Source: Sinomonas atrocyanea
GTDB taxonomy: Bacteria; Actinomycetota; Actinomycetes; Actinomycetales; Micrococcaceae
Assembly (NCBI RefSeq): GCF_030811715.1
Contig: NZ_JAUSRH010000001.1
Location: 186,001 to 250,000, forward strand
Length of the DNA stretch: 64,000 bases
Reading direction: 5' to 3'
This document shows, in pieces, positions 15,998 to 23,558 of the stretch. Both the position numbers and the translations under genes were made by a program. How positions within the stretch are numbered: position 1 is the first letter of the stretch; each line of letters begins with the position of its first letter. The notes under the pieces were generated by a model. The model was not told the origin of the DNA and did no database searches. It was given only the letters and a program-made list of their open reading frames with translations.

Positions 15998-16831
15998 GTG
16001 AGCAAGACCCCAGACCGCGCTTCCGCGCGCCCTCATGGCCGACGCCGTGCCGTCGCGCCCAACCGTTCCGCCCTGGCCCGCGCTGCGAGGAAGGGAACTG
16101 ACCGCTTCGGCAACCGGAGCGCCGTCGTTGCCCTGTCCCTCGGCCTCCTCGCCGTTGCCGGCGGCGGGGCGGCGGCCACCGCGAACTCCGCGGACCTCGC
16201 CCGCACCGCCTCGGTGACGGCCCCTTCTGCGTCCGCCGCCCAGAGCCCGAGCCCGCTGGCCCAGGCCAGCAGCGACGCCCGCGCAGCGGCCGACAAGGCT
16301 GCCGCGGACAAGGCTGCGGCCGACAAGGACGCCGCTGCCAAGGCTGCTGCGGACAAGGCCGCGGCCGACAAGGCCGCATCGGACAAGGACGCCGCTGCCA
16401 AGGCTGCTGCGGACAAGGCCGCGGCCGACAAGGCCGCATCGGACAAGGCCGCGGCCGACAAGGCAGCCGCGGATCAGGCAGCCGCCGCCACCGCCAAGGC
16501 CGCCGCTGCGGCGCAGCCGGTGAACGATCCGGCGGCCGCCCAGGCCTACGCCGCGAGCCGGCTCTCGGCCTTCGGCTGGGGCCAGGACCAGATGAGTGCC
16601 CTGGTCACGCTCTGGAACAAGGAGTCGGACTGGTCCACCACGGCCACCAACGCGAGCTCCGGCGCCTACGGGATCGTGCAGGCCCTGCCCGGCAGCAAGA
16701 TGGCGTCCGTGGGCGCGGACTGGCAGACCAACTACAAGACCCAGATCGACTGGGGCCTTGACTACATCAAGAAGAGCTACGGCTCCCCTGCGAACGCGCT
16801 CGCGTTCCACCTCGCCCACAACTGGTACTGA
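15998..16831 (+). CDS. Secreted transglycosylase-like cell-wall protein with Ala/Lys/Asp repeat linker
   Basis: A 277-residue exported protein. A basic N-terminus is followed by a hydrophobic segment (about 44-66, AVVALSLGLLAVAGGGAA). A linker of about 70 residues is built from A-A-A-D-K/A-S-D-K units. The C-terminal domain (about 170-277) resembles the aggregation-promoting-factor/lysozyme-like transglycosylase domain: LVTLWNKESDWSTTA with the probable catalytic Glu, SSGAYGIVQALPG and WGLDYIKKSYGSP. It probably cleaves peptidoglycan outside the cell. The GTG start follows GAGAGG at 15981-15986, and an upstream cyclic-di-AMP riboswitch implies control by that messenger. The linker DNA holds an exact 60-bp tandem duplication. 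Confidence 0.87.
   Translation: MSKTPDRASARPHGRRRAVAPNRSALARAARKGTDRFGNRSAVVALSLGLLAVAGGGAAATANSADLARTASVTAPSASAAQSPSPLAQASSDARAAADKAAADKAAADKDAAAKAAADKAAADKAASDKDAAAKAAADKAAADKAASDKAAADKAAADQAAAATAKAAAAAQPVNDPAAAQAYAASRLSAFGWGQDQMSALVTLWNKESDWSTTATNASSGAYGIVQALPGSKMASVGADWQTNYKTQIDWGLDYIKKSYGSPANALAFHLAHNWY
16322..16441 (+). repeat. 60-bp exact tandem duplication in the linker coding region
   Basis: Bases 16322-16381 and 16382-16441 are identical 60-bp units, each coding 20 residues of the Ala/Lys/Asp linker. A partial third copy follows to about 16463. Exact identity at the nucleotide level implies a recent duplication and likely length variation between strains. Confidence 0.9.
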
Positions 16832-16870
16832 GGGCTGCAGCGCGGTACGGCGCTGACCGTTCCCGCTGCG

Positions 16871-16918
16871 CACGACGGCGCCGCCCGCCTCACGTCCGAG
16901 GCCGGCGGCGCCGTCGTG
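16871..16918. terminator. Bidirectional hairpin between convergent genes
   Basis: CACGACGGCGCCGCC (16871-16885) pairs perfectly with GGCGGCGCCGTCGTG (16904-16918) across an 18-nt loop. It sits between the ends of the transglycosylase-like gene and the convergent DUF5666-like gene. There is no T tract, as is usual in this GC range. Confidence 0.6.
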
Positions 16919-16937
16919 GCGTCCCGTGGCCGGAGCC

Positions 16938-17765
16938 TCAGTTCGAGGTGCTCCCCGAGCTGGTGCCCGTGCCCGTCCCTGTGCCGAGGATCATGACGGT
17001 CTGCGCTGCCAGGCCGTCCTTGAGGGCCATCACGTTCACGCTCTCGCCTTCGGCGAGGGACTCGGTGGTGGAGGTCCCGCTGCCCGACGTACCCCGCCCC
17101 CGCATCCCGCGGGCCGCGATCTGGGTGGAGGACGAGAGCGCATAGGTCTGCTGGAAGCCGTCGCTGCTCTTGACCGTCACGGACTGCCCCGACACGGCGG
17201 TCACGGTGCCGGTCTGCTCGACCATCGTGACGTTCGCGTTGTCCTGGACCACGACGAACTCGCCGTGCAGCATCTGGCCGAGCGTGCCGATGCCCATGCC
17301 GCCGGCGCCGCCGAACCCGCGCGTGCCATTCTGGAAGCCCTGGGCATTCTGGCCGCCCTGGGCCCCCGTGCCGCCCTGCGGACCGAATCCGCCCTGGCCA
17401 GCGGCGGCGCCGCCGAAGCCGTTCGCGGCGCTGCCGTCCGCGGACGAGCTGGAGGAGTTGGCGGCCCACACGGCGGCGCCCGCGCCCCCGGCAATCACGA
17501 CGGCTGCCGCCGCGGCGGCGACCCCCTTCTGGGTTGAGGTCAGGCCGCGCCACCGCGCGGCCGCGGGGTGCGGGCCCTTGCCCGGGGCAGCACCCCAGCC
17601 CGGGCCGGGCTGCGCGTAGAGCTGCTCGGGCGGCGCGCCCCAGCCCTGACCTGGCTGGCCCTGCTGCGGGGCGCCCCACCCGGGGTACTGCTGCGTCGGC
17701 TCCTGCGGGCCGATCGGCTCGGCGGGGCGGTGGTCGTCCGTGCGGGGTGCATCGTTGTGGGCCAT
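16938..17765 (-). CDS. Membrane-anchored DUF5666-like protein with Gly/Gln-rich segments
   Basis: A 275-residue protein. The N-terminal 80 residues are cytoplasmic and Pro/Gly/Gln-rich (PQQGQPGQGWGAP). One membrane helix follows (about 85-108, VAAAAAAVVIAGGAGAAVWA), then a Ser/Gly-rich stalk with GGFGP-type repeats, then an extracytoplasmic beta domain (about 170-265) with the DUF5666 pattern TGTVTAVSGQSVTVKSSDG and YALSSSTQI. It ends in a Gly-Thr repeat. AGGAGG upstream of ATG 17765 fixes the start. It is divergent from the response regulator and is a plausible target or sensor accessory of that two-component system. Confidence 0.75.
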   Translation of the reverse strand: MAHNDAPRTDDHRPAEPIGPQEPTQQYPGWGAPQQGQPGQGWGAPPEQLYAQPGPGWGAAPGKGPHPAAARWRGLTSTQKGVAAAAAAVVIAGGAGAAVWAANSSSSSADGSAANGFGGAAAGQGGFGPQGGTGAQGGQNAQGFQNGTRGFGGAGGMGIGTLGQMLHGEFVVVQDNANVTMVEQTGTVTAVSGQSVTVKSSDGFQQTYALSSSTQIAARGMRGRGTSGSGTSTTESLAEGESVNVMALKDGLAAQTVMILGTGTGTGTSSGSTSN

Positions 17766-17873
17766 GGTGTCCTCCTTGAAGGTGGGGCGTTCTGGTCTCA
17801 GGGTTGGCGCGGATGCTGTGTCCGGGCTGTGCCGACCGCCTGCGGCCACTGTGACCGGGGCTAGGCTGGCGTG

Positions 17874-17889
17874 CACAGGGCGTTCACAG
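17874..17889. promoter_or_regulatory. 11-bp-spaced direct repeat upstream of the response regulator
   Basis: CACAG occurs at 17874-17878 and 17885-17889, one helical turn apart, in the divergent promoter region; a further CACAG is at 17916-17920. OmpR-type regulators typically bind direct repeats at this spacing, so this may be an autoregulatory site. Short motif; weak evidence. Confidence 0.3.
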
Positions 17890-17933
17890 CCCGCGCTCAG
17901 GCTCGGACAATCCGTCACAGGGAGGCTGGAACC

Positions 17934-18674
17934 ATGGCAAGCCCCTTCTCCACCAACAACCTGCCGGCGCTGACGCACCCCGACGGCACGCCCATCCGCG
18001 CCCTCGTGGTGGACGACGAGCCGAGCCTGTCCGAGCTCATGAGCATGGGCCTGCGCATGGCCGGTTGGAGCGTCCAGGTGGCCGCGGACGGGCCCTCGGC
18101 AGTCAAGGCGGCCCGGGAATTCAGGCCCGACGTCCTCGTGCTCGACGTCATGATGCCCGGCTTCGACGGCGTCGAGGCCCTCACACGCATCCGCCAGTTC
18201 ATGCCCGAGGTGCCCGCGCTGTTCCTCACGGCCAAGGATGCGGTCGAGGACCGCATCACGGGGCTCGCCGCGGGCGGGGACGACTACGTCACCAAGCCGT
18301 TCAGCATGGAGGAGGTCATGCTCCGCCTGCACCGGCTCGTCCAGCGGTCGGGGGTGGCCGCGCAGGACGACGCCGAGCTCGTGGTCGGCGACCTCGTGCT
18401 CAACACGGACACGCGCGAGGTGACCCGCGGGGGCGACGACATCCAGCTCACCGCGACCCAGTTCGAGCTCCTGCGCTACCTCATGGAGAACCCCAAGCGC
18501 GTGGTCAGCAAGGCGCAGATCCTCGACCGCGTGTGGCAGTACGACTTCGGCGGCCAGGCGAACATCGTGGAGCTCTACATCTCCTACCTGCGCAAGAAGA
18601 TCGACGTGGACCGCGCCCCCATGATCCACACCGTCCGCGGCGCGGGGTACGTCATCAAGCCAGCCGAGGCATGA
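17934..18674 (+). CDS. OmpR-family response regulator
   Basis: A 246-residue two-component regulator. The receiver domain has the acidic pair in LVVDDEPSL, phospho-acceptor Asp in VLVLDVMMPGFDG, Thr in LFLTAKD and Lys in DDYVTKPFS. The C-terminal winged helix carries LTATQFELLRYLMEN and VELYISYLRKKID. ATG at 17934 follows GGGAGG at about 17920-17926; a longer frame starting at 17871 lacks such a site. The stop overlaps the start of the histidine kinase gene (ATGA). It is divergent from the DUF5666-like gene. Confidence 0.93.
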   Translation: MASPFSTNNLPALTHPDGTPIRALVVDDEPSLSELMSMGLRMAGWSVQVAADGPSAVKAAREFRPDVLVLDVMMPGFDGVEALTRIRQFMPEVPALFLTAKDAVEDRITGLAAGGDDYVTKPFSMEEVMLRLHRLVQRSGVAAQDDAELVVGDLVLNTDTREVTRGGDDIQLTATQFELLRYLMENPKRVVSKAQILDRVWQYDFGGQANIVELYISYLRKKIDVDRAPMIHTVRGAGYVIKPAEA

Positions 18675-20182
18675 CCATGAGCAAGCTCTCGGGCGCGGAG
18701 CCGCGTTCGGGGCGCAGCTGGCTCCATCCCGACACCTGGCACCTGAGGACCAAGCTCGTCCTCGTGGTGATGCTCCTCCTCGTGGGCATCTGCACCGTGG
18801 TCGGCACCCTCCTCTACGCGACGATGGACCGGGTGCTCACGCAGCAGCTCGACGGGCAGCTGGCGCAGGCGAGCCACCGCGCCGTGGAGTTCGGGACTGC
18901 CTCGAGCGGCCTGCGCCGCGATCCGCTGGACGCGCCCGGCCAGGGCGCCGGCACGCTCAGCGCCAGGATCAGCAACGGGGTCCTCGTCACGAGCGGCCTG
19001 CGCACGGCGGACGGCAAGATCGTCTCGATCACGCAGTCCGACGCGGACGCGCTGGCTTCGATCCCGGTCGGCGGCCAGGGGCCCGGAGGCCCCCCGGGCG
19101 GCGGCGCGACCGGGGCCGTCGACCGGCACCTCAGCCCCGGATCGTTCCGGCTGGTCGCCATCCAGGTCCCCAACGGCGACGTCGTGGTGACCGGCCTCCC
19201 GCTGGCCTCCATGCAGGCGACCCTCGGCTCCCTCGTGCTCACCACCGTCACCGTGTCCCTCGGGGGGCTCGTGCTCGTAGGGCTGCTCGGCACCGTGATC
19301 ATCCGGCGCACCATGAAGCCTCTGGACGAGCTCTCCCGTGTGGCCGGACAGGTGGCGCAGCTGCCCCTCGAGGCCGGAGAGGTGGCGCTCGCGGTGCGGG
19401 TCCCCGACTCCGCCTCGAACCCCGGGACGGAGGTCGGCCAGGTCGGGAACGCGCTCAACAGGATGCTGGACAACGTCGCCGGTGCCCTCGAGGCCCGCCA
19501 GGCCTCGGAGACGAAGGTGCGCCAGTTCGTCGCCGACGCCTCGCACGAGCTGCGCACCCCCCTCACGGCGATCCGCGGCTACACGGACATGCTGCGCCTG
19601 ACGGAGCCGCTCACGGAGCAGGGCGCCGAATCGCTCGGGCGGGTTGAGTCGCAGTCACTGCGGATGTCCCGCCTCGTGGAGGACCTGCTGACCCTGGCGA
19701 GGCTCGACGAGGGCCAGCCGCTCAAGCGGGGCCCGGTGGACCTCACCCAGCTGCTCGTGGAGACGGTCACCGACCAGAAGGTCATTGCACCGGACCATGT
19801 GTGGCGCCTCGAGCTGCCCGAGGAGCCGGTCGAGATCACGGCGGACGGCGCGAAGCTCCACCAGGTGCTCGTGAACCTGCTGAGCAACGCCCGCAAGCAC
19901 ACGCCCGCCGGAACCACGGTCACCGCCGCGGCCGGCCGGTCGGCGACCGGCGAGGCGGTGCTGACTGTGACCGACAACGGCCCGGGGATCCCCCCCGACC
20001 TGCGGGACACCGTATTCTCCCGCTTCACCCGCGCGGACAAGGCCCGCACCTCCACGGGCGAGGGCTCCACGGGGCTCGGGCTCTCGATCGTCGACGCCAT
20101 CGTCAAGGCCCACGGCGGGTCCATCGACGTCACCTCGAGGCCGGGCCGGACCGAGTTCGCCGTGTACCTGCCCGCGGCGTAG
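18671..20182 (+). CDS. Sensor histidine kinase (HAMP)
   Basis: A 503-residue membrane kinase, the partner of the preceding regulator. It has a membrane helix at about 33-55, an extracytoplasmic sensor region with a Gly/Pro-rich patch (GGQGPGGPPGGG) up to about 178, a second helix at about 180-205, HAMP, the phospho-acceptor His in ASHELRTPLTAIRG, and ATPase boxes LVNLLSNARKH, DNGPGIPPD and GEGSTGLGLSI. ATG 18671 overlaps the regulator stop; ATG 18677 is an in-frame alternative. The signal is unknown; the neighbourhood points to envelope glycosylation. Confidence 0.93.
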   Translation: MTMSKLSGAEPRSGRSWLHPDTWHLRTKLVLVVMLLLVGICTVVGTLLYATMDRVLTQQLDGQLAQASHRAVEFGTASSGLRRDPLDAPGQGAGTLSARISNGVLVTSGLRTADGKIVSITQSDADALASIPVGGQGPGGPPGGGATGAVDRHLSPGSFRLVAIQVPNGDVVVTGLPLASMQATLGSLVLTTVTVSLGGLVLVGLLGTVIIRRTMKPLDELSRVAGQVAQLPLEAGEVALAVRVPDSASNPGTEVGQVGNALNRMLDNVAGALEARQASETKVRQFVADASHELRTPLTAIRGYTDMLRLTEPLTEQGAESLGRVESQSLRMSRLVEDLLTLARLDEGQPLKRGPVDLTQLLVETVTDQKVIAPDHVWRLELPEEPVEITADGAKLHQVLVNLLSNARKHTPAGTTVTAAAGRSATGEAVLTVTDNGPGIPPDLRDTVFSRFTRADKARTSTGEGSTGLGLSIVDAIVKAHGGSIDVTSRPGRTEFAVYLPAA

Positions 20183-20207
20183 CCCTCGGCCCACGGCCGG
20201 GCGGCGT

Positions 20208-20963
20208 TCAGGCTCCGCGGGCGCCCCGGCCGCCGTCCACCGTGAGGACCGCCCCGGTGGTATAGGACGACGCCGGGGATGCGAGCCAAAGCACAGCGGC
20301 CGCCACCTCCTCAGCGGTCCCGATGCGCCCCATCGGGGAGAAGGACCCGATGCGCCGCCGGACCTCCTCGGGCTGTGCTGCGGTTCCCCCCGACTCGACG
20401 GACCCCGGCGCCACCGCGTTCACGCGGATCCCCCGCTCGGCGTAGTCGAGGGCAGCGGTGCGGGTGAGGCCCACCACGGCGTGCTTGGCCGCAACGTAGG
20501 CGGACATGCCGGGAGCGCCCGCGATGCCCGCCGTGGAGGCGATGTTGACGACCGTGCCGCCCGATGGAAGGGCCGGCAGCTCGTAGTGCATCGCCACCAA
20601 GGTCCCGCGGAGTGTCACGCCGAGGACCCGGTCGGCCTCCTCGAGCGCGAGGTCGCCGAGCGGGGCGGGGCGATGCGCCGCCCCGGCGTTGTTCACCGCA
20701 ATGTCCATCCCGGCCGTGGCGGCCCGCTCCACGAGGGTCCGCACCCCGATGTCTTCCGTGATGTCCGTGGGCATGGACTCCGCCTCGATCCCTGCAGAGC
20801 GGAGTTCCTCCTCGAGGCTGCGGAGGTCCGCCGCGGTGCGCGCAGCGAGCACGAGCCGGGCGCCCGCGTGCCCCAGGGCAGTCGCGATCGCCCGGCCCAG
20901 GAGCCCGTTGGCCCCGACGACCAGCGCCGTGCGGCCCGTGAGGACCCCGCCCGCTCCGGTCAT
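20208..20963 (-). CDS. Short-chain dehydrogenase/reductase
   Basis: A 251-residue SDR oxidoreductase. The cofactor loop is GANGLLGRAIA (a variant of TGxxxGIG), followed by NNAGAAHR, the catalytic serine in VVNIASTAG, YVAAKHAVVG with the Tyr-Lys pair, and the C-terminal TGAVLTVDGGRG. Its ATG overlaps the stop of the upstream EamA transporter gene, so the two form an operon that runs against the surrounding two-component and glycosyltransferase genes. The substrate is unknown. It ends 25 bp from the convergent kinase stop. Confidence 0.9.
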   Translation of the reverse strand: MTGAGGVLTGRTALVVGANGLLGRAIATALGHAGARLVLAARTAADLRSLEEELRSAGIEAESMPTDITEDIGVRTLVERAATAGMDIAVNNAGAAHRPAPLGDLALEEADRVLGVTLRGTLVAMHYELPALPSGGTVVNIASTAGIAGAPGMSAYVAAKHAVVGLTRTAALDYAERGIRVNAVAPGSVESGGTAAQPEEVRRRIGSFSPMGRIGTAEEVAAAVLWLASPASSYTTGAVLTVDGGRGARGA

Positions 20964-21868
20964 CCCGAGGCCTGGGCGGACGTGGCCTGCGCGGGGCCGG
21001 CTGGGGCGGGCTCGGCCTCGTGCCTGCTGCGGCGCGTGGCCATGAAGGTCCCCGCGAGGACGAGCACCGCGCCGGCGCCGATCAGCGGCGTGAGCGGGTC
21101 GCCGTGGAGGGCCACCCCGAGCGCGAGGGCCACGACCGGGTTGACGTATGCGATCGCCGTCGCCCGCGCGGGGCCGGCGTCCGCGATGAGGCGGAAGAAG
21201 AGCAGGAACGCGAGGGCGGTGCACAGCAGCCCGAGGAGCACGAGCGAGCCCGTCGCGAGCGCCGACTGGGGCTGGGCGGGCCAGGACATCACCGCGAAGG
21301 GGGAGGCGATGATCGCCGCGATGCTCAGGCAAGCCGCCGTCATGGGCAGCGCCGGCACCTCGCGCAGCTTCGTGGCGGCGATCTGCGGGGCGATCGCGTA
21401 GCCGACCGCCACGAGCATCATCTCGACCACAGGCCATGGCCCGGCGGCCTCCATGCCGCCTCCGCCGAGTGCCGCCACTCCGCCGATCGCGACCACAAGT
21501 CCCGCGATCCGCAGCCGGCCGATGCGCTTCTCGAGCCCGATCAGCCGCGCAACGACGAGGGCGAGCACCGGTGCGAACGCGATGAGGAGCCCCGCGAGCG
21601 AGCTCGTGATGAAGCGCTCGGCGTCGCTGAGGAGGAACCACGGGCCCACCATCTCGAGCAGCGCGAACGCGAGAACGGCCCAGCGGTGCTCCCACACGAT
21701 GCGCATCCCCCGCCGGGCGAACGGCAGGAGCACGACGGCGCCGATCGCCGTCCGCGAGAACACGACGACGGCGGGGCTCACTTCGTGCACCGCGTCGCGG
21801 ATGAGGAGGTAGGGCACGCCCCAGATGAGGCTCATGGCCGCGAAGAGGATCCAGGCCCGGCGGCTCAT
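20960..21868 (-). CDS. EamA/DMT-family transporter
   Basis: A 302-residue inner-membrane protein with about ten helices in two EamA repeats, of the drug/metabolite transporter superfamily. It begins RRAWILFAAMSLIWGVPYLLIRDAV, the usual first helix of this group, and has a second-repeat helix at GLLCTALAFLLFFRLI. The C-terminus is a charged tail with an Ala/Gln-rich end. ATG at 21868 follows GGAGGGGG on the minus strand and is preferred to an upstream in-frame start at 21910. It is cotranscribed with the SDR gene; its substrate is unknown. Confidence 0.9.
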   Translation of the reverse strand: MSRRAWILFAAMSLIWGVPYLLIRDAVHEVSPAVVVFSRTAIGAVVLLPFARRGMRIVWEHRWAVLAFALLEMVGPWFLLSDAERFITSSLAGLLIAFAPVLALVVARLIGLEKRIGRLRIAGLVVAIGGVAALGGGGMEAAGPWPVVEMMLVAVGYAIAPQIAATKLREVPALPMTAACLSIAAIIASPFAVMSWPAQPQSALATGSLVLLGLLCTALAFLLFFRLIADAGPARATAIAYVNPVVALALGVALHGDPLTPLIGAGAVLVLAGTFMATRRSRHEAEPAPAGPAQATSAQASG

Positions 21869-21969
21869 CGGAGCCCCCTCCGGCAGCGGGTGGAGTGCGT
21901 CACGGACCACACTCTAGGCGCGGCCTCCGACATCGGAAACGATTCGGGCTCGGCCGAATCCTCCGCCGA

Positions 21970-22006
21970 CGTCACCCCGCAGGAGCGCGAGGTCACCCCG
22001 CAGGAG
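21970..22006. repeat. 21-bp-period direct repeat ahead of the glycosyltransferase operon
   Basis: The 16-bp sequence GTCACCCCGCAGGAGC occurs at 21970-21985 and again at 21991-22006, with a degenerate third unit (CGTCAGGGGC) after it. The 21-bp period is two helical turns, as expected for tandem protein-binding sites in this divergent promoter region. Confidence 0.6.
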
Positions 22007-22099
22007 CACGACGTCAGGGGCGCGGGCAGGCGCCGCCCTCACAGCAGCACCACAGCATCGCGCTAAGGCCGTCAAAAGGTGTCCCGCGACAGTCATTAC

Positions 22100-23467
22100 A
22101 TGACGCTCACCGACCCCAGCATCACGGACGCAACCCCCGGAGCCCCAGCCCCCGGCTCCGGCTCCGGCGAGCGGACCGCGCAGGCGGCCGGCGGCGTCGT
22201 CCATCCCGGCAGCGTTCCGGTCCTCACCCGAGACCTCCGTCCCGGCACGGCCATCGACGCGCACGCGCTCGACGCCGCGGGCATCCCCGTCCTCGACGTC
22301 ACCATCCCCGTCTACAACGAAGAGGAAGACCTCGAGGAGTGCGTCCGCCGCCTCCACGCCCACCTCTCCCGCACGTTCGAGCACGGCTTCCGGATCACGG
22401 TCGCTGACAACGCGTCGACGGACTCGACCCTCCGCGTGGCCGAGCGGCTCGCCCGCGAGCTGCCCGAGGTCCGCGCGGTCCACCTCGAGCAGAAGGGCCG
22501 CGGCAACGCGCTCCGCCGGGTCTGGCTCGCCTCGGACGCCCCCGTGCTCGCCTACATGGACGTGGACCTCTCCACCGACCTCGCGGCGCTCGGCCCCCTC
22601 GTGGCCCCGCTCCTGTCCGGCCACTCGGACCTCGCGATCGGCACCCGGCTCGCGCGGACCTCGCGGGTGATCCGCGGTCCCAAGCGCGAGTTCGTCTCGC
22701 GCTCCTACAACTTCCTGCTGCACTCCCTCATGGGGGCCGGGTTCTCGGACGCGCAGTGCGGGTTCAAGGCCATCCGCGCAGACGTGGCCCAGCAGCTCCT
22801 GCCCCACACCCTCGACACCGCCTGGTTCTTCGACACGGAGCTCCTGGTCCTCGCCGAGCGCTGCGGCCTGCGCTGCCACGAGGTCCCGGTGGACTGGACG
22901 GACGATCCGGACTCGAAGGTGGACGTGGTCCGCACGGCCCTCGACGACCTCCGCGGCATGTACCGGCTCACGAAGGACCTGGCCCGCGGACGCATCCCCC
23001 TCGCCGAGCTGCGCGATGCCCTGGCCCGCGGCCCGCTCCCGGCCGGCGAGCGCGCCGCGGAGGCCGGGCGACGGCAGAGCCTGTTCGGCCAGCTCGCGCG
23101 GTTCGCCGCGATCGGGATTGCCTCGACGCTCGCATACGCCGCCCTGTTCGTCCTGGGCCGGGAGTTCATGGACGCGCAGGCCTCGAACTTCGCGGCCCTG
23201 CTCATCACCGCCGTGGCGAACACGGCAGCGAACCGCCGCTTCACGTTCGGTGTGCTCGGCGCGGAGCGGCTGGGGCGGCACCACGTCGAGGGGCTCGCGG
23301 TCTTCGGCCTCGGCTGGGCCCTCACTGCCGGGGCGCTCGTGTGGATGCACACCGTCGCCAACCCGGCCACGTGGCTCGAGCTCGGCGTCCTGATCGTCGC
23401 CAACCTCGCCGCCACCGCCCTCAAGTTCCTCCTCTTCCGCCACTGGGTGTTCCGCCGCCGCGCCTGA
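22100..23467 (+). CDS. Bifunctional GT2 glycosyltransferase/GtrA membrane protein
   Basis: A 455-residue fusion. Residues about 55-300 are a family 2 glycosyltransferase of the polyprenyl-phosphate sugar synthase type: VTIPVYNEEEDLEEC, ADNASTDST, YMDVDLSTD (metal-binding DxD) and GAGFSDAQCGFKA. The C-terminal 130 residues are a GtrA domain with four helices (LARFAAIGIASTLAYA, NTAANRRFTFGV). It probably makes a lipid-linked sugar and helps move it across the membrane for the two downstream enzymes, much as Bacillus YkcC is paired with YkcB. ATG 22100 is chosen; an in-frame GTG at 22079 is possible. No clear ribosome site is seen for either. Confidence 0.88.
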   Translation: MTLTDPSITDATPGAPAPGSGSGERTAQAAGGVVHPGSVPVLTRDLRPGTAIDAHALDAAGIPVLDVTIPVYNEEEDLEECVRRLHAHLSRTFEHGFRITVADNASTDSTLRVAERLARELPEVRAVHLEQKGRGNALRRVWLASDAPVLAYMDVDLSTDLAALGPLVAPLLSGHSDLAIGTRLARTSRVIRGPKREFVSRSYNFLLHSLMGAGFSDAQCGFKAIRADVAQQLLPHTLDTAWFFDTELLVLAERCGLRCHEVPVDWTDDPDSKVDVVRTALDDLRGMYRLTKDLARGRIPLAELRDALARGPLPAGERAAEAGRRQSLFGQLARFAAIGIASTLAYAALFVLGREFMDAQASNFAALLITAVANTAANRRFTFGVLGAERLGRHHVEGLAVFGLGWALTAGALVWMHTVANPATWLELGVLIVANLAATALKFLLFRHWVFRRRA

Positions 23468-23473
23468 CCCGCG

Positions 23474-23529
23474 GGAGGTGACCTCCGGGAGATGACTCCC
23501 AGAAGGTGACCTCCAGAAGGTGACTCCCC
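23474..23529. repeat. Four tandem 14-bp repeats between glycosyltransferase genes
   Basis: TGAC cores recur at 23479, 23493, 23507 and 23521, exactly 14 bp apart, inside imperfect units of the type GAAGGTGACCTCCA. The first unit is a perfect palindrome, GGAGGTGACCTCC. The array fills the gap between the GT2-GtrA stop and the next start. Confidence 0.75.
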
Positions 23530-23558
23530 GACGTAGCCTGCTGACCGAAAGGCCCCCC

